A stretch of 64,000 nucleotides of DNA, from positions 62,001 to 126,000 of the forward strand of contig BRLC01000009.1 of the NCBI GenBank assembly GCA_024343425.1. The letters are read 5' to 3'. A program made the position numbers and the translations under genes. Below the pieces are notes generated by a model that was given only the letters and a program-made list of their open reading frames with translations, had not been told where the DNA came from and ran no database searches. The DNA is from Rhizobiaceae bacterium MnEN-MB40S. Its GTDB lineage: Bacteria > Pseudomonadota > Alphaproteobacteria > Rhizobiales > Rhizobiaceae. Shown piece after piece: positions 29,495-37,118 of the stretch; position 1 is the first letter of the stretch, and every line of letters begins with the position of its first letter.

Positions 29495-30340
29495 ATGCCC
29501 GATTACGGAAAGCACTGCCTTGCGCTTCTTCGCGAGGGAGACCGCGACAGATATCTGTGCGCGCTTCTGACGCCTGAAGACAGGCGAGCGCCGGTCGCGG
29601 CCCTTTATGCCTTCAATCTGGAACTGGCGCGCGTTCGGGACGTGACCGCCGAAGCGATGATCGGTGAAATGCGCCTTCAATGGTGGACGGATCTTGTCAA
29701 TGGTTCGGATAATGGCGAGGCGTCGGCCAACCCGGTCGCCGCGGGACTGTTGGCCGCTATCGACGAATTCGACCTTCCTCGCGCCATGTTGCTGAACATG
29801 ATCGAGGCGCGACGATTTGACCTCTACAACGACCCGATGCCCGACCGGAACACCTTTGAAGGCCATGCGGGTGAAAGCGTCTCGGGGCTGATTCAGCTGG
29901 TTTCGATGGTTCTCGACAGAGACGGAGCCGCAAAAGGCAGCGACGCCGCCGGCCATGCCGGCGTCGCGTTATTCGTGTCCGGGTGTCTCCTGCTGATGCC
30001 GTTGCACAGGGCGAGGGGGCAGGTATTCGTTCCTGCGGATATTCTCTCCGCCGCGGGTCTTGACGCCGAAGGGTTTCTCGCGGGCGACGACAAAGACGCG
30101 CTGCAGCGGCTCGTTGTTGCATTCGCCGCCTATGGAAAGGACCACCTGCAGGAAGCCAGAGACAGGACTGCGTCCATACCGCCGGAATGTTTCGCGGCGT
30201 TTCTGCCGCTTGGAATTGCCGCGCATACGCTGGAAATCGCCGCCAGACGCAGCGAATCGGTCGCGGTCAAACCGCTTGCGACGTCGCAATGGCGGCGACA
30301 GTGGTGGCTCTGGCAGGCGGCGAGGCGCGGAGCCTTCTGA
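29495..30340 (+). CDS. Phytoene/squalene synthase family protein (NDUFAF6-like)
   Basis: A 281-aa trans-isoprenyl-synthase fold protein. The usual first Asp-rich motif is weak (DRRAPVAALYAFNLELARVRD) and the second is replaced by ARRFDLYNDPMPDRNTFEGHA, so genuine squalene or phytoene synthesis is doubtful. The closest functional precedent is mitochondrial NDUFAF6, a complex I assembly factor of this fold. Its coupling to the Mth938-like gene supports a shared, non-terpenoid role. No other carotenoid or hopanoid gene is in the window. Confidence 0.8.
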   Translation: MPDYGKHCLALLREGDRDRYLCALLTPEDRRAPVAALYAFNLELARVRDVTAEAMIGEMRLQWWTDLVNGSDNGEASANPVAAGLLAAIDEFDLPRAMLLNMIEARRFDLYNDPMPDRNTFEGHAGESVSGLIQLVSMVLDRDGAAKGSDAAGHAGVALFVSGCLLLMPLHRARGQVFVPADILSAAGLDAEGFLAGDDKDALQRLVVAFAAYGKDHLQEARDRTASIPPECFAAFLPLGIAAHTLEIAARRSESVAVKPLATSQWRRQWWLWQAARRGAF

Positions 30341-30344
30341 GCGA

Positions 30345-31184
30345 CTACAGGTCGGATTGCTTCAGAAGACTGTCGAACGAAGTCTCGGATTTGGTCATCG
30401 CCGCCCTGACCGCCTTGGTGAGGTCGTCCGGACGCAGCATGCCCGCATTCCAGGTAGCGATGTAATCCAGACCGTCAGCAACGCTGTGATCGCGGCTATA
30501 GGCCAGGTTGCGCTTGATGCCGGCGATCGCGAGCGGCGAACGGCCGGCTATTTCCTGCGCCGTTTGCAGCGCATGTGCGATGAGCGCGTCCCGATTTTCG
30601 GCGAGATGGCTGACAAGCCCGATCCGCAGGGCTTCATCGGCGGAGAATCGCCGGCCACTGTAGGAGAGTTCGGCGACAACCGACGGCGCAATCAGTTTCG
30701 GAAGCCGTTGCAGCGTGCCGACATCGGCGGTCATGCCGATATTGATTTCCTCGATCGAGAAATAGGCGTCACGGGCGGCCAGCCTGATATCGCACGCGGA
30801 GATCAGGTCCATGCCGCCGCCAAGGCAGGCGCCGTGGACCGCGGCAATGACCGGAAAGCGGGCCTGTTCGAGCGCCGTGAGACTGTTTTGCAGTTTCAGG
30901 ATCAGCTCCCGCATGGCGTAGGCCGCGCGGCCGGGTTCATTTGAAAACAGCGCTGCGATCGAGGAAAAGGCGGCCAGATCCATGCCGCCGGTAAAATGCT
31001 TGCCTTCACCGGTGAGAACCACGCAGCGGACCGTTTCATCGGCGTTCAGCTGCTCCATCAGACGCGGCAGGTCACTCCAGAAGTCCGGCGTCATGCCATT
31101 GGCCTTGTCGGGCCGGTTCATCGACAATTGCGCCACGGAGCCATGTCGTTCAACGAGAAAGAATGTGGACTCGAATGCGTTCAT
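30345..31184 (-). CDS. Enoyl-CoA hydratase/isomerase family protein
   Basis: A 279-aa crotonase-fold protein with the oxyanion-hole segment [14 protein letters not shown] and the second block [37 protein letters not shown] when read through (key residues GGGMDL and EEINIGM). Both acidic positions used by hydratases are partly conserved, so hydratase or delta-3,delta-2/dienoyl isomerase activity is possible. I start at ATG 31184, which has GGAGGAAA upstream and overlaps the trmFO stop by four bases; the longer frame to 31232 is rejected. Substrate unknown. Confidence 0.88.
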   Translation of the reverse strand: MNAFESTFFLVERHGSVAQLSMNRPDKANGMTPDFWSDLPRLMEQLNADETVRCVVLTGEGKHFTGGMDLAAFSSIAALFSNEPGRAAYAMRELILKLQNSLTALEQARFPVIAAVHGACLGGGMDLISACDIRLAARDAYFSIEEINIGMTADVGTLQRLPKLIAPSVVAELSYSGRRFSADEALRIGLVSHLAENRDALIAHALQTAQEIAGRSPLAIAGIKRNLAYSRDHSVADGLDYIATWNAGMLRPDDLTKAVRAAMTKSETSFDSLLKQSDL

Positions 31185-32611
31185 GCGAGGGTTTCCTCCG
31201 CTTGTCGGTTCAGGCCGCCTGTTTCGAGCCACTCAATGCAATCAGCCAGCGCGCGTTCACCGAGTTGGCGTTTTTTGGCTCTGGCCTTGTCCTTGCCCCT
31301 GAAGCGTTTGACGCCTTCGGGCTTGACGACCGCAATGGGCGGGAACAGTCCGAAATTGACATTCATGGGCTGAAAAGACCGTTTGCCGGGTTCTTCGTTG
31401 CTTGTCAGATGTCCGCCGGTGATGTGGGCGAGGATAGCGCCCATCGCCGTTGTCTGCGGTGGCCTGACAATTTCCAGGCCAAGTCGTTCGGCGGCGGCGA
31501 AACGGCCGGCCAGCAGGCCGATCGCCGCCGATTCGACATAACCTTCGCAACCGGTGATCTGGCCGGCGAAACGGATGTCGGGCCGCGAATGCATTCGCAA
31601 GGTTCCGTCCAGAAGAACGGGCGAATCGATATAGGTGTTGCGGTGGAGCCCGCCCAGCCTTGCGAACTCGGCGTTCTCCAGACCGGGAATCATCTGAAAG
31701 ATGTCTTTCTGCGCGCCGTATTTCAGCTTGGTCTGGAAACCGACCATGTTGTAGAGCGTGCCCAGCGCATTGTCCTGCCGCAACTGCACGACGGCATAGG
31801 GCTTGACGTCAGGCGCATGGGCGTTTGTCAGGCCCATCGGTTTCATGGGGCCGTGCCGCAATGTTTCACGGCCGCGCTCGGCCATGATTTCAATCGGCAG
31901 GCAACCGTCGAAATAGGGTGTGCCTTCCCATTCCTTGAATTGCGTTTTGTCGCCGGCGAGCAAGGCGTCGATAAACGCATTGTACTGCGTTTCATCCATT
32001 GGACAGTTGATGTAGTCCTTGCCGCTTCCGCCAGGTCCCGTCTTGTCGTAGCGCGACTGGAACCAGGCCGTCGACATGTCGATGCTGTCGTAGTGAATGA
32101 TCGGCGCAATGGCGTCGAAAAAGGCCAGCGAATCAGTTCCCGTCTCGGCCCGGATGGCTTCGGCGAGGGACGGGGAGGTCAACGGGCCGGTCGCGATGAT
32201 CGCGCCTTCCCATTCCGCGGGTGGCAATGCGTCGACTTCTTCCCGGGTGATGTCGATCAGGGGGTGCGCTTCGATCGCCTTCGTCACAGCGGCGGAGAAA
32301 GCGTCGCGATCGACTGCGAGCGCGCTGCCGGCGGGCACCTTGTTTTCGTCTGCGGCGCGCATGAACAGCGAGCCGGCCAAGCGCATTTCCTGGTGAAGAA
32401 CGCCGACGGCGTTTGCCGTGGCGTCATCGGAACGGAAAGAATTGGAACAGACCAATTCTGCAAGACCATCGGTCTGGTGGGCTTCGGTTCCGCGTACGGG
32501 GCGCATTTCATGCAGAATTACCGGCACGCCTGCGCTGGCGATTTGCCAGGCGGCCTCCGAACCGGCCATGCCGCCGCCGATGATGTGAATGGGTTTTTTG
32601 CGTTCGCTCAT
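31181..32611 (-). CDS. trmFO: Methylenetetrahydrofolate-tRNA-(uracil-5-)-methyltransferase TrmFO
   Basis: Folate- and FAD-dependent enzyme that makes m5U54 in tRNA. The 476-aa product begins with the FAD-binding motif [19 protein letters not shown] and the TrmFO-type [19 protein letters not shown]. It has [11 protein letters not shown] with the conserved Cys, [17 protein letters not shown], and [21 protein letters not shown] when read as separate blocks. TrmFO replaces TrmA in many alphaproteobacteria. It is translationally coupled to the enoyl-CoA hydratase. Confidence 0.95.
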   Translation of the reverse strand: MSERKKPIHIIGGGMAGSEAAWQIASAGVPVILHEMRPVRGTEAHQTDGLAELVCSNSFRSDDATANAVGVLHQEMRLAGSLFMRAADENKVPAGSALAVDRDAFSAAVTKAIEAHPLIDITREEVDALPPAEWEGAIIATGPLTSPSLAEAIRAETGTDSLAFFDAIAPIIHYDSIDMSTAWFQSRYDKTGPGGSGKDYINCPMDETQYNAFIDALLAGDKTQFKEWEGTPYFDGCLPIEIMAERGRETLRHGPMKPMGLTNAHAPDVKPYAVVQLRQDNALGTLYNMVGFQTKLKYGAQKDIFQMIPGLENAEFARLGGLHRNTYIDSPVLLDGTLRMHSRPDIRFAGQITGCEGYVESAAIGLLAGRFAAAERLGLEIVRPPQTTAMGAILAHITGGHLTSNEEPGKRSFQPMNVNFGLFPPIAVVKPEGVKRFRGKDKARAKKRQLGERALADCIEWLETGGLNRQAEETLA

Positions 32612-32684
32612 GGCAGGCTTTTAATCACTTCCGCCAGGCGCGTCCAATCAATGAAATTTGGAAATAGGCAGCCTTGAAAATGAG

Positions 32685-32728
32685 CAGCGCCCGGATGAGT
32701 GTCCTTTAGGGACTATATCCGGGCGCTG
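32685..32728 (-). terminator. Strong hairpin downstream of the first DUF1127 gene
   Basis: A perfect 12-bp stem (CAGCGCCCGGAT / ATCCGGGCGCTG) encloses a 20-base loop that itself can pair. On the minus strand it is followed by CTCATTTT. It lies 27 bases after the stop of the DUF1127 gene and before trmFO, so it probably ends the DUF1127 transcript. It lacks the CUCCUCCC loop of the other hairpins in this region. Confidence 0.7.
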
Positions 32729-32755
32729 ACGTCGCGTTTTATCACAGTGCTGGCC

Positions 32756-32902
32756 TCAGTGTCTGTGGAAGCCGCGAGCTGCGTCTTTGATGGCGTGGCG
32801 CTCAAGGCCGATATCGCGCAGTTCTGCATCCGAAAGGTTGCTGAGCTGATCGACGGTTCTCCAGTAGCGGCGCCAATTCTGATAGTCACGCAAGAAGTTC
32901 AT
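32756..32902 (-). CDS. DUF1127 small protein (48 aa)
   Basis: The 48-aa product is MNFLRDYQNWRRYW followed by RTVDQLSNLSDAELRDIGL and ERHAIKDAARGFHRH. It shows the DUF1127 core: aromatic/Arg N-terminal helix, then LSDAELRDIGLERHAI. GGGAGAG stands just upstream of the ATG. Small DUF1127 proteins affect RNA turnover and nutrient responses in several alphaproteobacteria. A promoter-like block is at 32987-33015 and a terminator hairpin follows. Confidence 0.88.
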   Translation of the reverse strand: MNFLRDYQNWRRYWRTVDQLSNLSDAELRDIGLERHAIKDAARGFHRH

Positions 32903-32986
32903 AAGTCTCTCCCGTATTAGGTGTTGAACGACAGCGCTGATCTATTCCTTTTTTACGAGAGTTCCAGCGTGATTTTTTCATCCCTG

Positions 32987-33015
32987 ATATGCAGTGGATG
33001 CATATATTATGTGCA
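32987..33015 (-). promoter_or_regulatory. Candidate promoter of the first DUF1127 gene
   Basis: On the minus strand TGCACA is followed after 17 bases by GCATAT. The -35 element and spacing match the two better candidates at 33480-33508 and 33778-33806, but the -10 match is weaker. This is pattern-based inference. Confidence 0.35.
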
Positions 33016-33169
33016 GTCATGCGCATAAAAAATAAACAGTATGCTGATAATGTAGACGATGCGGGCAATTCTGCCGTCATCAGGCCTGTCTGAACTCAGA
33101 AAAGGCTGATTCTGGACGGTTGGGCGTCGCGGTTTTGGAATTTTGCGGGAGAAAAGCAGGACGCAGAAA

Positions 33170-33290
33170 CAACAACGCCCGCTGGGGGAGGAGATCCAGC
33201 GGGCGTCGTAGGTGTGATCGACTGTTTGGGAGGAGGAGTAACAGCCGATCCTATTGCCGGGTTATGGGAGGAGGAGTTAACCCGGCAAAT
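33170..33290 (-). ncRNA. CUCCUCCC-loop hairpin array 1 (CcsR/cuckoo-type sRNAs)
   Basis: Three consecutive hairpins read on the minus strand, starting six bases after the stop of the DUF1127 gene at 33294. They lie at 33254-33288 (perfect 11-bp stem), 33216-33250 (11-position stem with one mismatch) and 33175-33206 (perfect 11-bp stem). Every loop contains CUCCUCCC or CUCCUCCCC. The stems differ in sequence while the loops are conserved, so selection is on the loop. The last hairpin is followed by GTTGTTGTTT and may double as terminator. This layout (DUF1127 gene, then CCUCCUCCC-loop RNAs) matches the CcsR RNAs described in Rhodobacter, which are processed from the 3' UTR of a DUF1127 mRNA under stress sigma factors. 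The loop is anti-Shine-Dalgarno-like. Confidence 0.85.
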
Positions 33291-33293
33291 TCT

Positions 33294-33437
33294 TTAGCGT
33301 ACGGCCTGACGGGCAACGAACGGAATTTCGGAGCGGCTGATGCCGATATCGCCAAGTTCGCGATCCGTCATGCGGTAGAGTTCGTTGCAGGTGTTGCGGT
33401 ACTGGCGCCAATTGCGAAAAGACTGTTTGAAGGTCAT
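33294..33437 (-). CDS. DUF1127 small protein (47 aa), host gene of hairpin array 1
   Basis: The 47-aa product MTFKQSFRNWRQYRNTCNEL continues with YRMTDRELGDIGISRSEIPF and VARQAVR. It contains the DUF1127 core MTDRELGDIGISRSEI. ATG 33437 is chosen over an upstream in-frame start at 33596 that would read through the promoter block. A candidate promoter at 33480-33508 would give a leader of about 36 bases. The stop is followed at once by three CUCCUCCC-loop hairpins, so this is the likely counterpart of CcaF1-type proteins. Those act with the downstream sRNAs on RNA metabolism; this equivalence is inferred from synteny. Confidence 0.9.
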   Translation of the reverse strand: MTFKQSFRNWRQYRNTCNELYRMTDRELGDIGISRSEIPFVARQAVR

Positions 33438-33479
33438 CGTGACGTTCTCTTCATTTGCGTTGCTGTTTGTCTTGAAGCC

Positions 33480-33508
33480 AATATAGGTGCGCGCAGCAAA
33501 ATTGTGCA
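33480..33508 (-). promoter_or_regulatory. Candidate promoter of DUF1127/hairpin array 1
   Basis: On the minus strand TGCACA is separated by 17 bases from TATATT. Thirteen flanking and internal positions (CTGCACAA before, TATATTGG after) are identical to the block at 33778-33806 in front of array 2, with the same spacing. Shared regulation, perhaps by an RpoH-type sigma factor, is inferred. Confidence 0.6.
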
Positions 33509-33594
33509 GTGCAATATTTGCAAGCTCGTTATGCATTATTGCAAGGGTCGGATTAAATCGCTGAGCGGGTCGAAAACACTGTGGGACCAGAATC

Positions 33595-33715
33595 AATAAC
33601 GCCCGCTGGGGGAGGAGGTCCAGCGGGCGTCATTTAGGTCGATCGGCAATTGGGAGGAGGATAATCGCCGATCACATCACAGGGCATTGGGAGGAGGAGT
33701 ATGCCTCTGTGAAAC
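33595..33715 (-). ncRNA. CUCCUCCC-loop hairpin array 2 (stand-alone cuckoo-type sRNAs)
   Basis: A second set of three hairpins on the minus strand: 33678-33711, 33641-33673 and 33599-33630. Loops again carry CUCCUCCC. The last hairpin is nearly identical in stem to the last hairpin of array 1 (GCCCGCTGG/CCAGCGGGC) and is followed by TTATTGATT, so each array ends in a terminator-like element with the same loop. No DUF1127 gene precedes this array: the leader between the candidate promoter and the first hairpin is about 60 bases and has no ATG. It therefore looks like an sRNA-only unit arising by duplication. Confidence 0.82.
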
Positions 33716-34132
33716 TCTATGTTAGTCTCGGTGGCCGCCGGTAATCGTTACTGTTTGGCACCGCCTTGTTGAGTCCCAATATATGAAGGAGATTCAATTT
33801 TGTGCAGCGCAATATGCGCATAGGTGATATGCATCATTTGCATAGCTTGAATTCTGAAGCAAATTCTGGAGCAGAATAGGCTTCGTCATCTGTCAAAAAC
33901 ACCGGAAACCTGTTTGTTGTGACGTCATAATGCGGATATGTCGGATATTGGCGTTAGGAGCGTGAGAAGCGCAAGATTGGTTTGGTTTCCAGCGTGCAAA
34001 TGCAAACAAAGCTAAACTTTCGCGATATTGTGCAGTGCGAAGATGGACGAAATCGATGTAGTGCCCCGCAGGATCGCGCTTGCTCTCGAAGCGCCAATAT
34101 TTAAAAACAGCCCTGAGGCAGGAGGATAGACC
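33712..34132. other. 421-base intergenic region between array 2 and the IalB-family gene
   Basis: No coding gene. It holds the candidate minus-strand promoter of array 2 (33778-33806), and a further copy of a TTGTGCAGTGC-like block near 34028-34038 without a recognisable -10. Near the right end is the ribosome-binding site GGAGGA of the IalB-family gene. The base composition is AT-richer than the flanking genes. Confidence 0.6.
33778..33806 (-). promoter_or_regulatory. Candidate promoter of hairpin array 2
   Basis: Minus-strand TGCACA, 17-base spacer, TATATT, with the same flanks as the block at 33480-33508. A start about seven bases downstream would leave a leader of about 60 bases before the first hairpin. 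Confidence 0.6.
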
Positions 34133-34666
34133 ATGCACCCGTTGAAATCGAAGATGCGTTCAGTGCTGCTCGTCACCGCCCTGGCGCTGATGACCTGGGG
34201 CGCTACACAGCCCATTCACGCGCAGGAGCGCGCGCAGAAGAATTTCGAAAAATGGATCGTCGCTTGCGTCAAACCCAATGAGGGTCAGAATCGCTGTACG
34301 CTGACGCAAAATTTTGAAGGATTGAACAAGATCACCAACCAGCGCTTTTTTGCGTTTGCGTTGTCGATCGTTCCCGATCCCGCCGGTGGAGAGAAGGTGC
34401 AGCTCAGAACGCCGCTCGGGGTCAAGCTCGCCGAGCGTGTCGTTTTGCAATTTCCAGGCGCCGATCCTCTGGCGATTGAATACACGGTCTGCAGCAACAT
34501 CGGATGTTTCGCTGAGTTCAAGTTTCAGGACATTTGGAAAAACATGCTGGCGCAGAACGCCACGGCGAAGATCCGCTATGTGCTGATGAACGATCGTGAA
34601 ATCACGATTGACGTCGCCTTGCCGGGATTTTCGGAAGGCTACGCCTACTTGCACGAGGCCATGTAG
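34133..34666 (+). CDS. Invasion-associated locus B (IalB) family protein
   Basis: A 177-aa secreted protein with an N-terminal signal peptide (VLLVTALALMTWGATQPIHAQE; cleavage after HAQ or IHA). The IalB-family body follows: FEKWIVACVKPNEGQNRCTLTQ, then YTVCSNIGCFAEF with paired cysteines, and a C-terminal FSEGYAYLHEAM. The family is common in Rhizobiales and was named for Bartonella erythrocyte invasion, but most members have no known function. GCAGGAGGATAG precedes the ATG. Confidence 0.88.
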   Translation: MHPLKSKMRSVLLVTALALMTWGATQPIHAQERAQKNFEKWIVACVKPNEGQNRCTLTQNFEGLNKITNQRFFAFALSIVPDPAGGEKVQLRTPLGVKLAERVVLQFPGADPLAIEYTVCSNIGCFAEFKFQDIWKNMLAQNATAKIRYVLMNDREITIDVALPGFSEGYAYLHEAM

Positions 34667-34770
34667 GGTCTTTCGGTTCGTTTTCTGGACTGCGCGATCG
34701 TTTTGCAAACCACGTAAAACGCCCGCTTGACCCTGCGCACAGGACTGTGGCATTTGGGCGCTTTCCCGAT

Positions 34771-34855
34771 GCGGGTGTGGCGGAATTGGTAGACGCACCA
34801 GATTTAGGTTCTGGCGCCGCAAGGTGTGGGAGTTCGAGTCTCCCCACCCGCACCA
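34771..34855 (+). tRNA. tRNA-Leu (anticodon UAG)
   Basis: An 85-base class II tRNA. The acceptor arms GCGGGTG and CACCCGC pair perfectly and the discriminator A is followed by encoded CCA. The anticodon stem CCAGA/TCTGG encloses the loop TTTAGGT, giving anticodon TAG at 34805-34807. A variable arm and GTTCGAGTC T-loop are present. It lies upstream of tig, as in several Rhizobiales. Confidence 0.97.
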
Positions 34856-35142
34856 GCCTTAATACCGACCAATTTGGCAGGGAAACACCAGATTGCAGGC
34901 AATAATGATTGAACCACGTGTGTCAATTTGCTATTGCGCGCCGAACGCCTGCTGGCCGTTTCCTCGAAGTTGATGCCCCGTAATCGGAGCAAGCCTGCTT
35001 CGGGTGGAAAAGTTCAGCAAATTCGACAGGTGCCGATCCCGGCGGGGACGCGACAGTTGCACCGAAAACAACGCCATTGCGGCAGCCAACATTTCGGCAA
35101 TGTTCCGGCATTCGGGGCAGGCCGCAAAACGAAGGTTACAAA

Positions 35143-36570
35143 ATGCAGGTTACTGAAACTCTGTCCGAAGGACTGAAACGCGAAATCAAGGTGGTGATTC
35201 CAGCCAAGGACATGGAATCGCAGATGACGGAGCGGCTGGCGGACGCGAAAGACAAGGTGCGGATCAACGGTTTTCGCCCCGGCAAGGTGCCAATGGCGCA
35301 TCTTCGCAAGATGTATGGCAAATCCGTCATGGCCGAACTCGTCAACGAGCTGATCAGCCAGAAGCCGACCGAAATTCTCTCCGAGCGTGGCGAAAAATCC
35401 GCGACGCGTCCGGAAATCACCATGACGGAAGACGAGGACGAGGCGAAGGACATCCTCTCCGCAAACAAGGATTTCGAGTTCTCTATGAGCTACGAAATCA
35501 TTCCCGTCATCGAGCTCAAGGACATCGACAATCTCAAGCTCGTGCGCGAAGTCGTTGAAATTGAAGACGACGAAGTCGAAGAGCAGGTCAAGCGGATCGC
35601 GGAAAACGCCCGCAGCTACGAGACCAAGGAAGGCAAGGCCGCCGACGGCGATCGCGTCACGATGGACTATGTCGGCAAGGTTGACGGAGAAGAGTTCGCA
35701 GGCGGCGCTGACACTGACGCCAATCTCGTGCTCGGCTCCAACACGTTCATTCCCGGTTTCGAAGAGCAGCTGGTCGGCGTGAAGGCCGGCGACACGAAGA
35801 CGATTACGGTGACGTTCCCGGAAAATTACCAGGCGGCCGAACTGGCCGGCAAGGACGCGACCTTCGACGTCACGGTGAAGGAAGTGGCGAGCCCCGGCGA
35901 ACTGGTGATCGACGACAATCTTGCAAAGAACCTCGGACTGGATTCAGTCGAGAAGCTGCGGGAAGTCGTCCGTGGACAGATCGAAAGCCAGTACGGTCAG
36001 ATCACCCGTCAGAAACTGAAGCGTCAGATCCTCGATGCTCTCGACGAAGACTACAAGATCGAAACGCCCAAATCTCTGCTCGACGTCGAGTTCAACAACA
36101 TCTGGGGCCAGGTCATGGCCGACCTCCAGCAGAACGGCAAGACCTTCGAGGACGAGGACACGACGGAAGAGGAAGCGCGCGCGGAATACGAGAAACTCGC
36201 CGAGCGTCGCGTCAGACTCGGTCTTGTTCTCTCCGAACTCGGTGAAAAAGCCGGCGTTTCTGTCACCGACGAGGAAATGCAGCGCGCCATGTACGACCAG
36301 ATCCGTCAGTTCCCGGGTCAGGAGCAGCAGGTCATGGACTATCTGAAGAAGACCCCCGACGCCGTCGCCCAGCTGCGCGCGCCGATCTTCGAGGAAAAAG
36401 TCATCGATCACATCATCGGACTGGCCGACGTTACGGACAAGACCGTGACCAAGGAAGCGCTCATGGCCGATGACGAGGAAGAGGCCGCAGCCGAAGAGAA
36501 GAAACCGCCCAAGAAGAAGGCTGCTCCGAAGAAAAAGGCGCCGGCGAAGAAAAAGGCCGACGCCGAATAG
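35143..36570 (+). CDS. tig: Trigger factor
   Basis: Ribosome-bound chaperone and prolyl isomerase. The 475-aa product begins [20 protein letters not shown]. It has the ribosome-binding signature [17 protein letters not shown] near residues 44-60, and an FKBP domain at about 150-245 ([20 protein letters not shown]). A C-terminal chaperone arm and a Lys/Ala/Pro-rich tail end the protein. ATG 35143 is the standard start, with GAAGG upstream; an earlier in-frame start at 35077 is rejected. A clear terminator follows. Confidence 0.96.
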   Translation: MQVTETLSEGLKREIKVVIPAKDMESQMTERLADAKDKVRINGFRPGKVPMAHLRKMYGKSVMAELVNELISQKPTEILSERGEKSATRPEITMTEDEDEAKDILSANKDFEFSMSYEIIPVIELKDIDNLKLVREVVEIEDDEVEEQVKRIAENARSYETKEGKAADGDRVTMDYVGKVDGEEFAGGADTDANLVLGSNTFIPGFEEQLVGVKAGDTKTITVTFPENYQAAELAGKDATFDVTVKEVASPGELVIDDNLAKNLGLDSVEKLREVVRGQIESQYGQITRQKLKRQILDALDEDYKIETPKSLLDVEFNNIWGQVMADLQQNGKTFEDEDTTEEEARAEYEKLAERRVRLGLVLSELGEKAGVSVTDEEMQRAMYDQIRQFPGQEQQVMDYLKKTPDAVAQLRAPIFEEKVIDHIIGLADVTDKTVTKEALMADDEEEAAAEEKKPPKKKAAPKKKAPAKKKADAE

Positions 36571-36593
36571 GCTTCGACCAACAACCGATTCGA

Positions 36594-36620
36594 AAGGCCG
36601 CGCTCCAACGCGGCCTTTTT
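36594..36620 (+). terminator. Rho-independent terminator of tig
   Basis: Stem AAGGCCGCG / CGCGGCCTT with loop CTCCAA, followed by TTT, 23 bases after the tig stop. Its far end touches the stop codon of the radC remnant on the opposite strand. It marks the right edge of the conserved block. Confidence 0.85.
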
Positions 36621-36802
36621 CATATGTGTCCCAGGCTCTTCAGGCTCGTGTGATCGCCCTTGCTGATGATGATGTGGTCGTGGACCAGAATGCCCATTGC
36701 GTTCGCCGCTTCGACAATCCGTCCCGTCATTTCGATGTCCGCGCGGGAAGGCGACGGGTCGCCTGACGGGTGGTTGTGAATCATCCTTGCAACACCATCA
36801 TC
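36620..36802 (-). pseudogene. radC: 3' remnant of radC (JAMM-domain protein)
   Basis: About 60 codons remain, encoding [20 protein letters not shown] followed by [20 protein letters not shown] and [15 protein letters not shown]. The [14 protein letters not shown] metal motif and the HDHIIIS strand are clearly RadC. Upstream of ARM the frame stays open, but the sequence no longer resembles RadC, so roughly three quarters of the gene are missing. RadC-like genes occur both on chromosomes and in rhizobial integrative elements, so it may be a chromosomal gene cut by insertion or a piece of the island. The left break is approximate. Confidence 0.75.
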
Positions 36803-36884
36803 ATATTGTAATTTAAAGATAATTTTCCGGGATGAAGAAAACTGGTGCCGTTTATTGGGGTAGGCATGACGTGCTCGATTGGGA

Positions 36885-37118
36885 TCATCCCGCGCGATCA
36901 TCGTGCGGAATGGCGAGTCCCTTCGGCTCACGGCAAGCCACTGTATTCTTTTTATCCCATGCCTCAAGTGCATCGACGGGGTAGAGGACGGCCTTTCCGA
37001 CTTTCAGGAATCCAGGGCCTATCCTCATGGCCCTCCAGTTGCGGAGCGTGCCAATTGATACACCACCCCGATAGCGTTCAGCGACTTCTTCAGGTGTAAG
37101 AAACTTTCCGTGGGTCAT
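36885..37118 (-). CDS. Excisionase/AlpA-like helix-turn-helix protein
   Basis: A 77-aa product with an N-terminal MerR-type HTH ([20 protein letters not shown], then [12 protein letters not shown]) and a wing ([21 protein letters not shown]). This is the HTH_17/AlpA pattern of excisionases and of small regulators in integrative elements. ATG 37118 has AGGAGTTGAGG upstream. It lies between the radC remnant and a tRNA fragment, which supports a mobile-element origin. Confidence 0.75.
   Translation of the reverse strand: MTHGKFLTPEEVAERYRGGVSIGTLRNWRAMRIGPGFLKVGKAVLYPVDALEAWDKKNTVACREPKGLAIPHDDRAG

Noticed and set aside
29495-30340. Carotenoid or hopanoid biosynthesis gene
   Set aside because: Catalytic Asp-rich motifs are not convincing and no other terpenoid gene is near.
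31163-32677. 504-codon plus-strand frame opposite trmFO
   Set aside because: Shadow of trmFO caused by high GC; no domain pattern. The same holds for the 520-codon minus frame 9693-11255 opposite argS.
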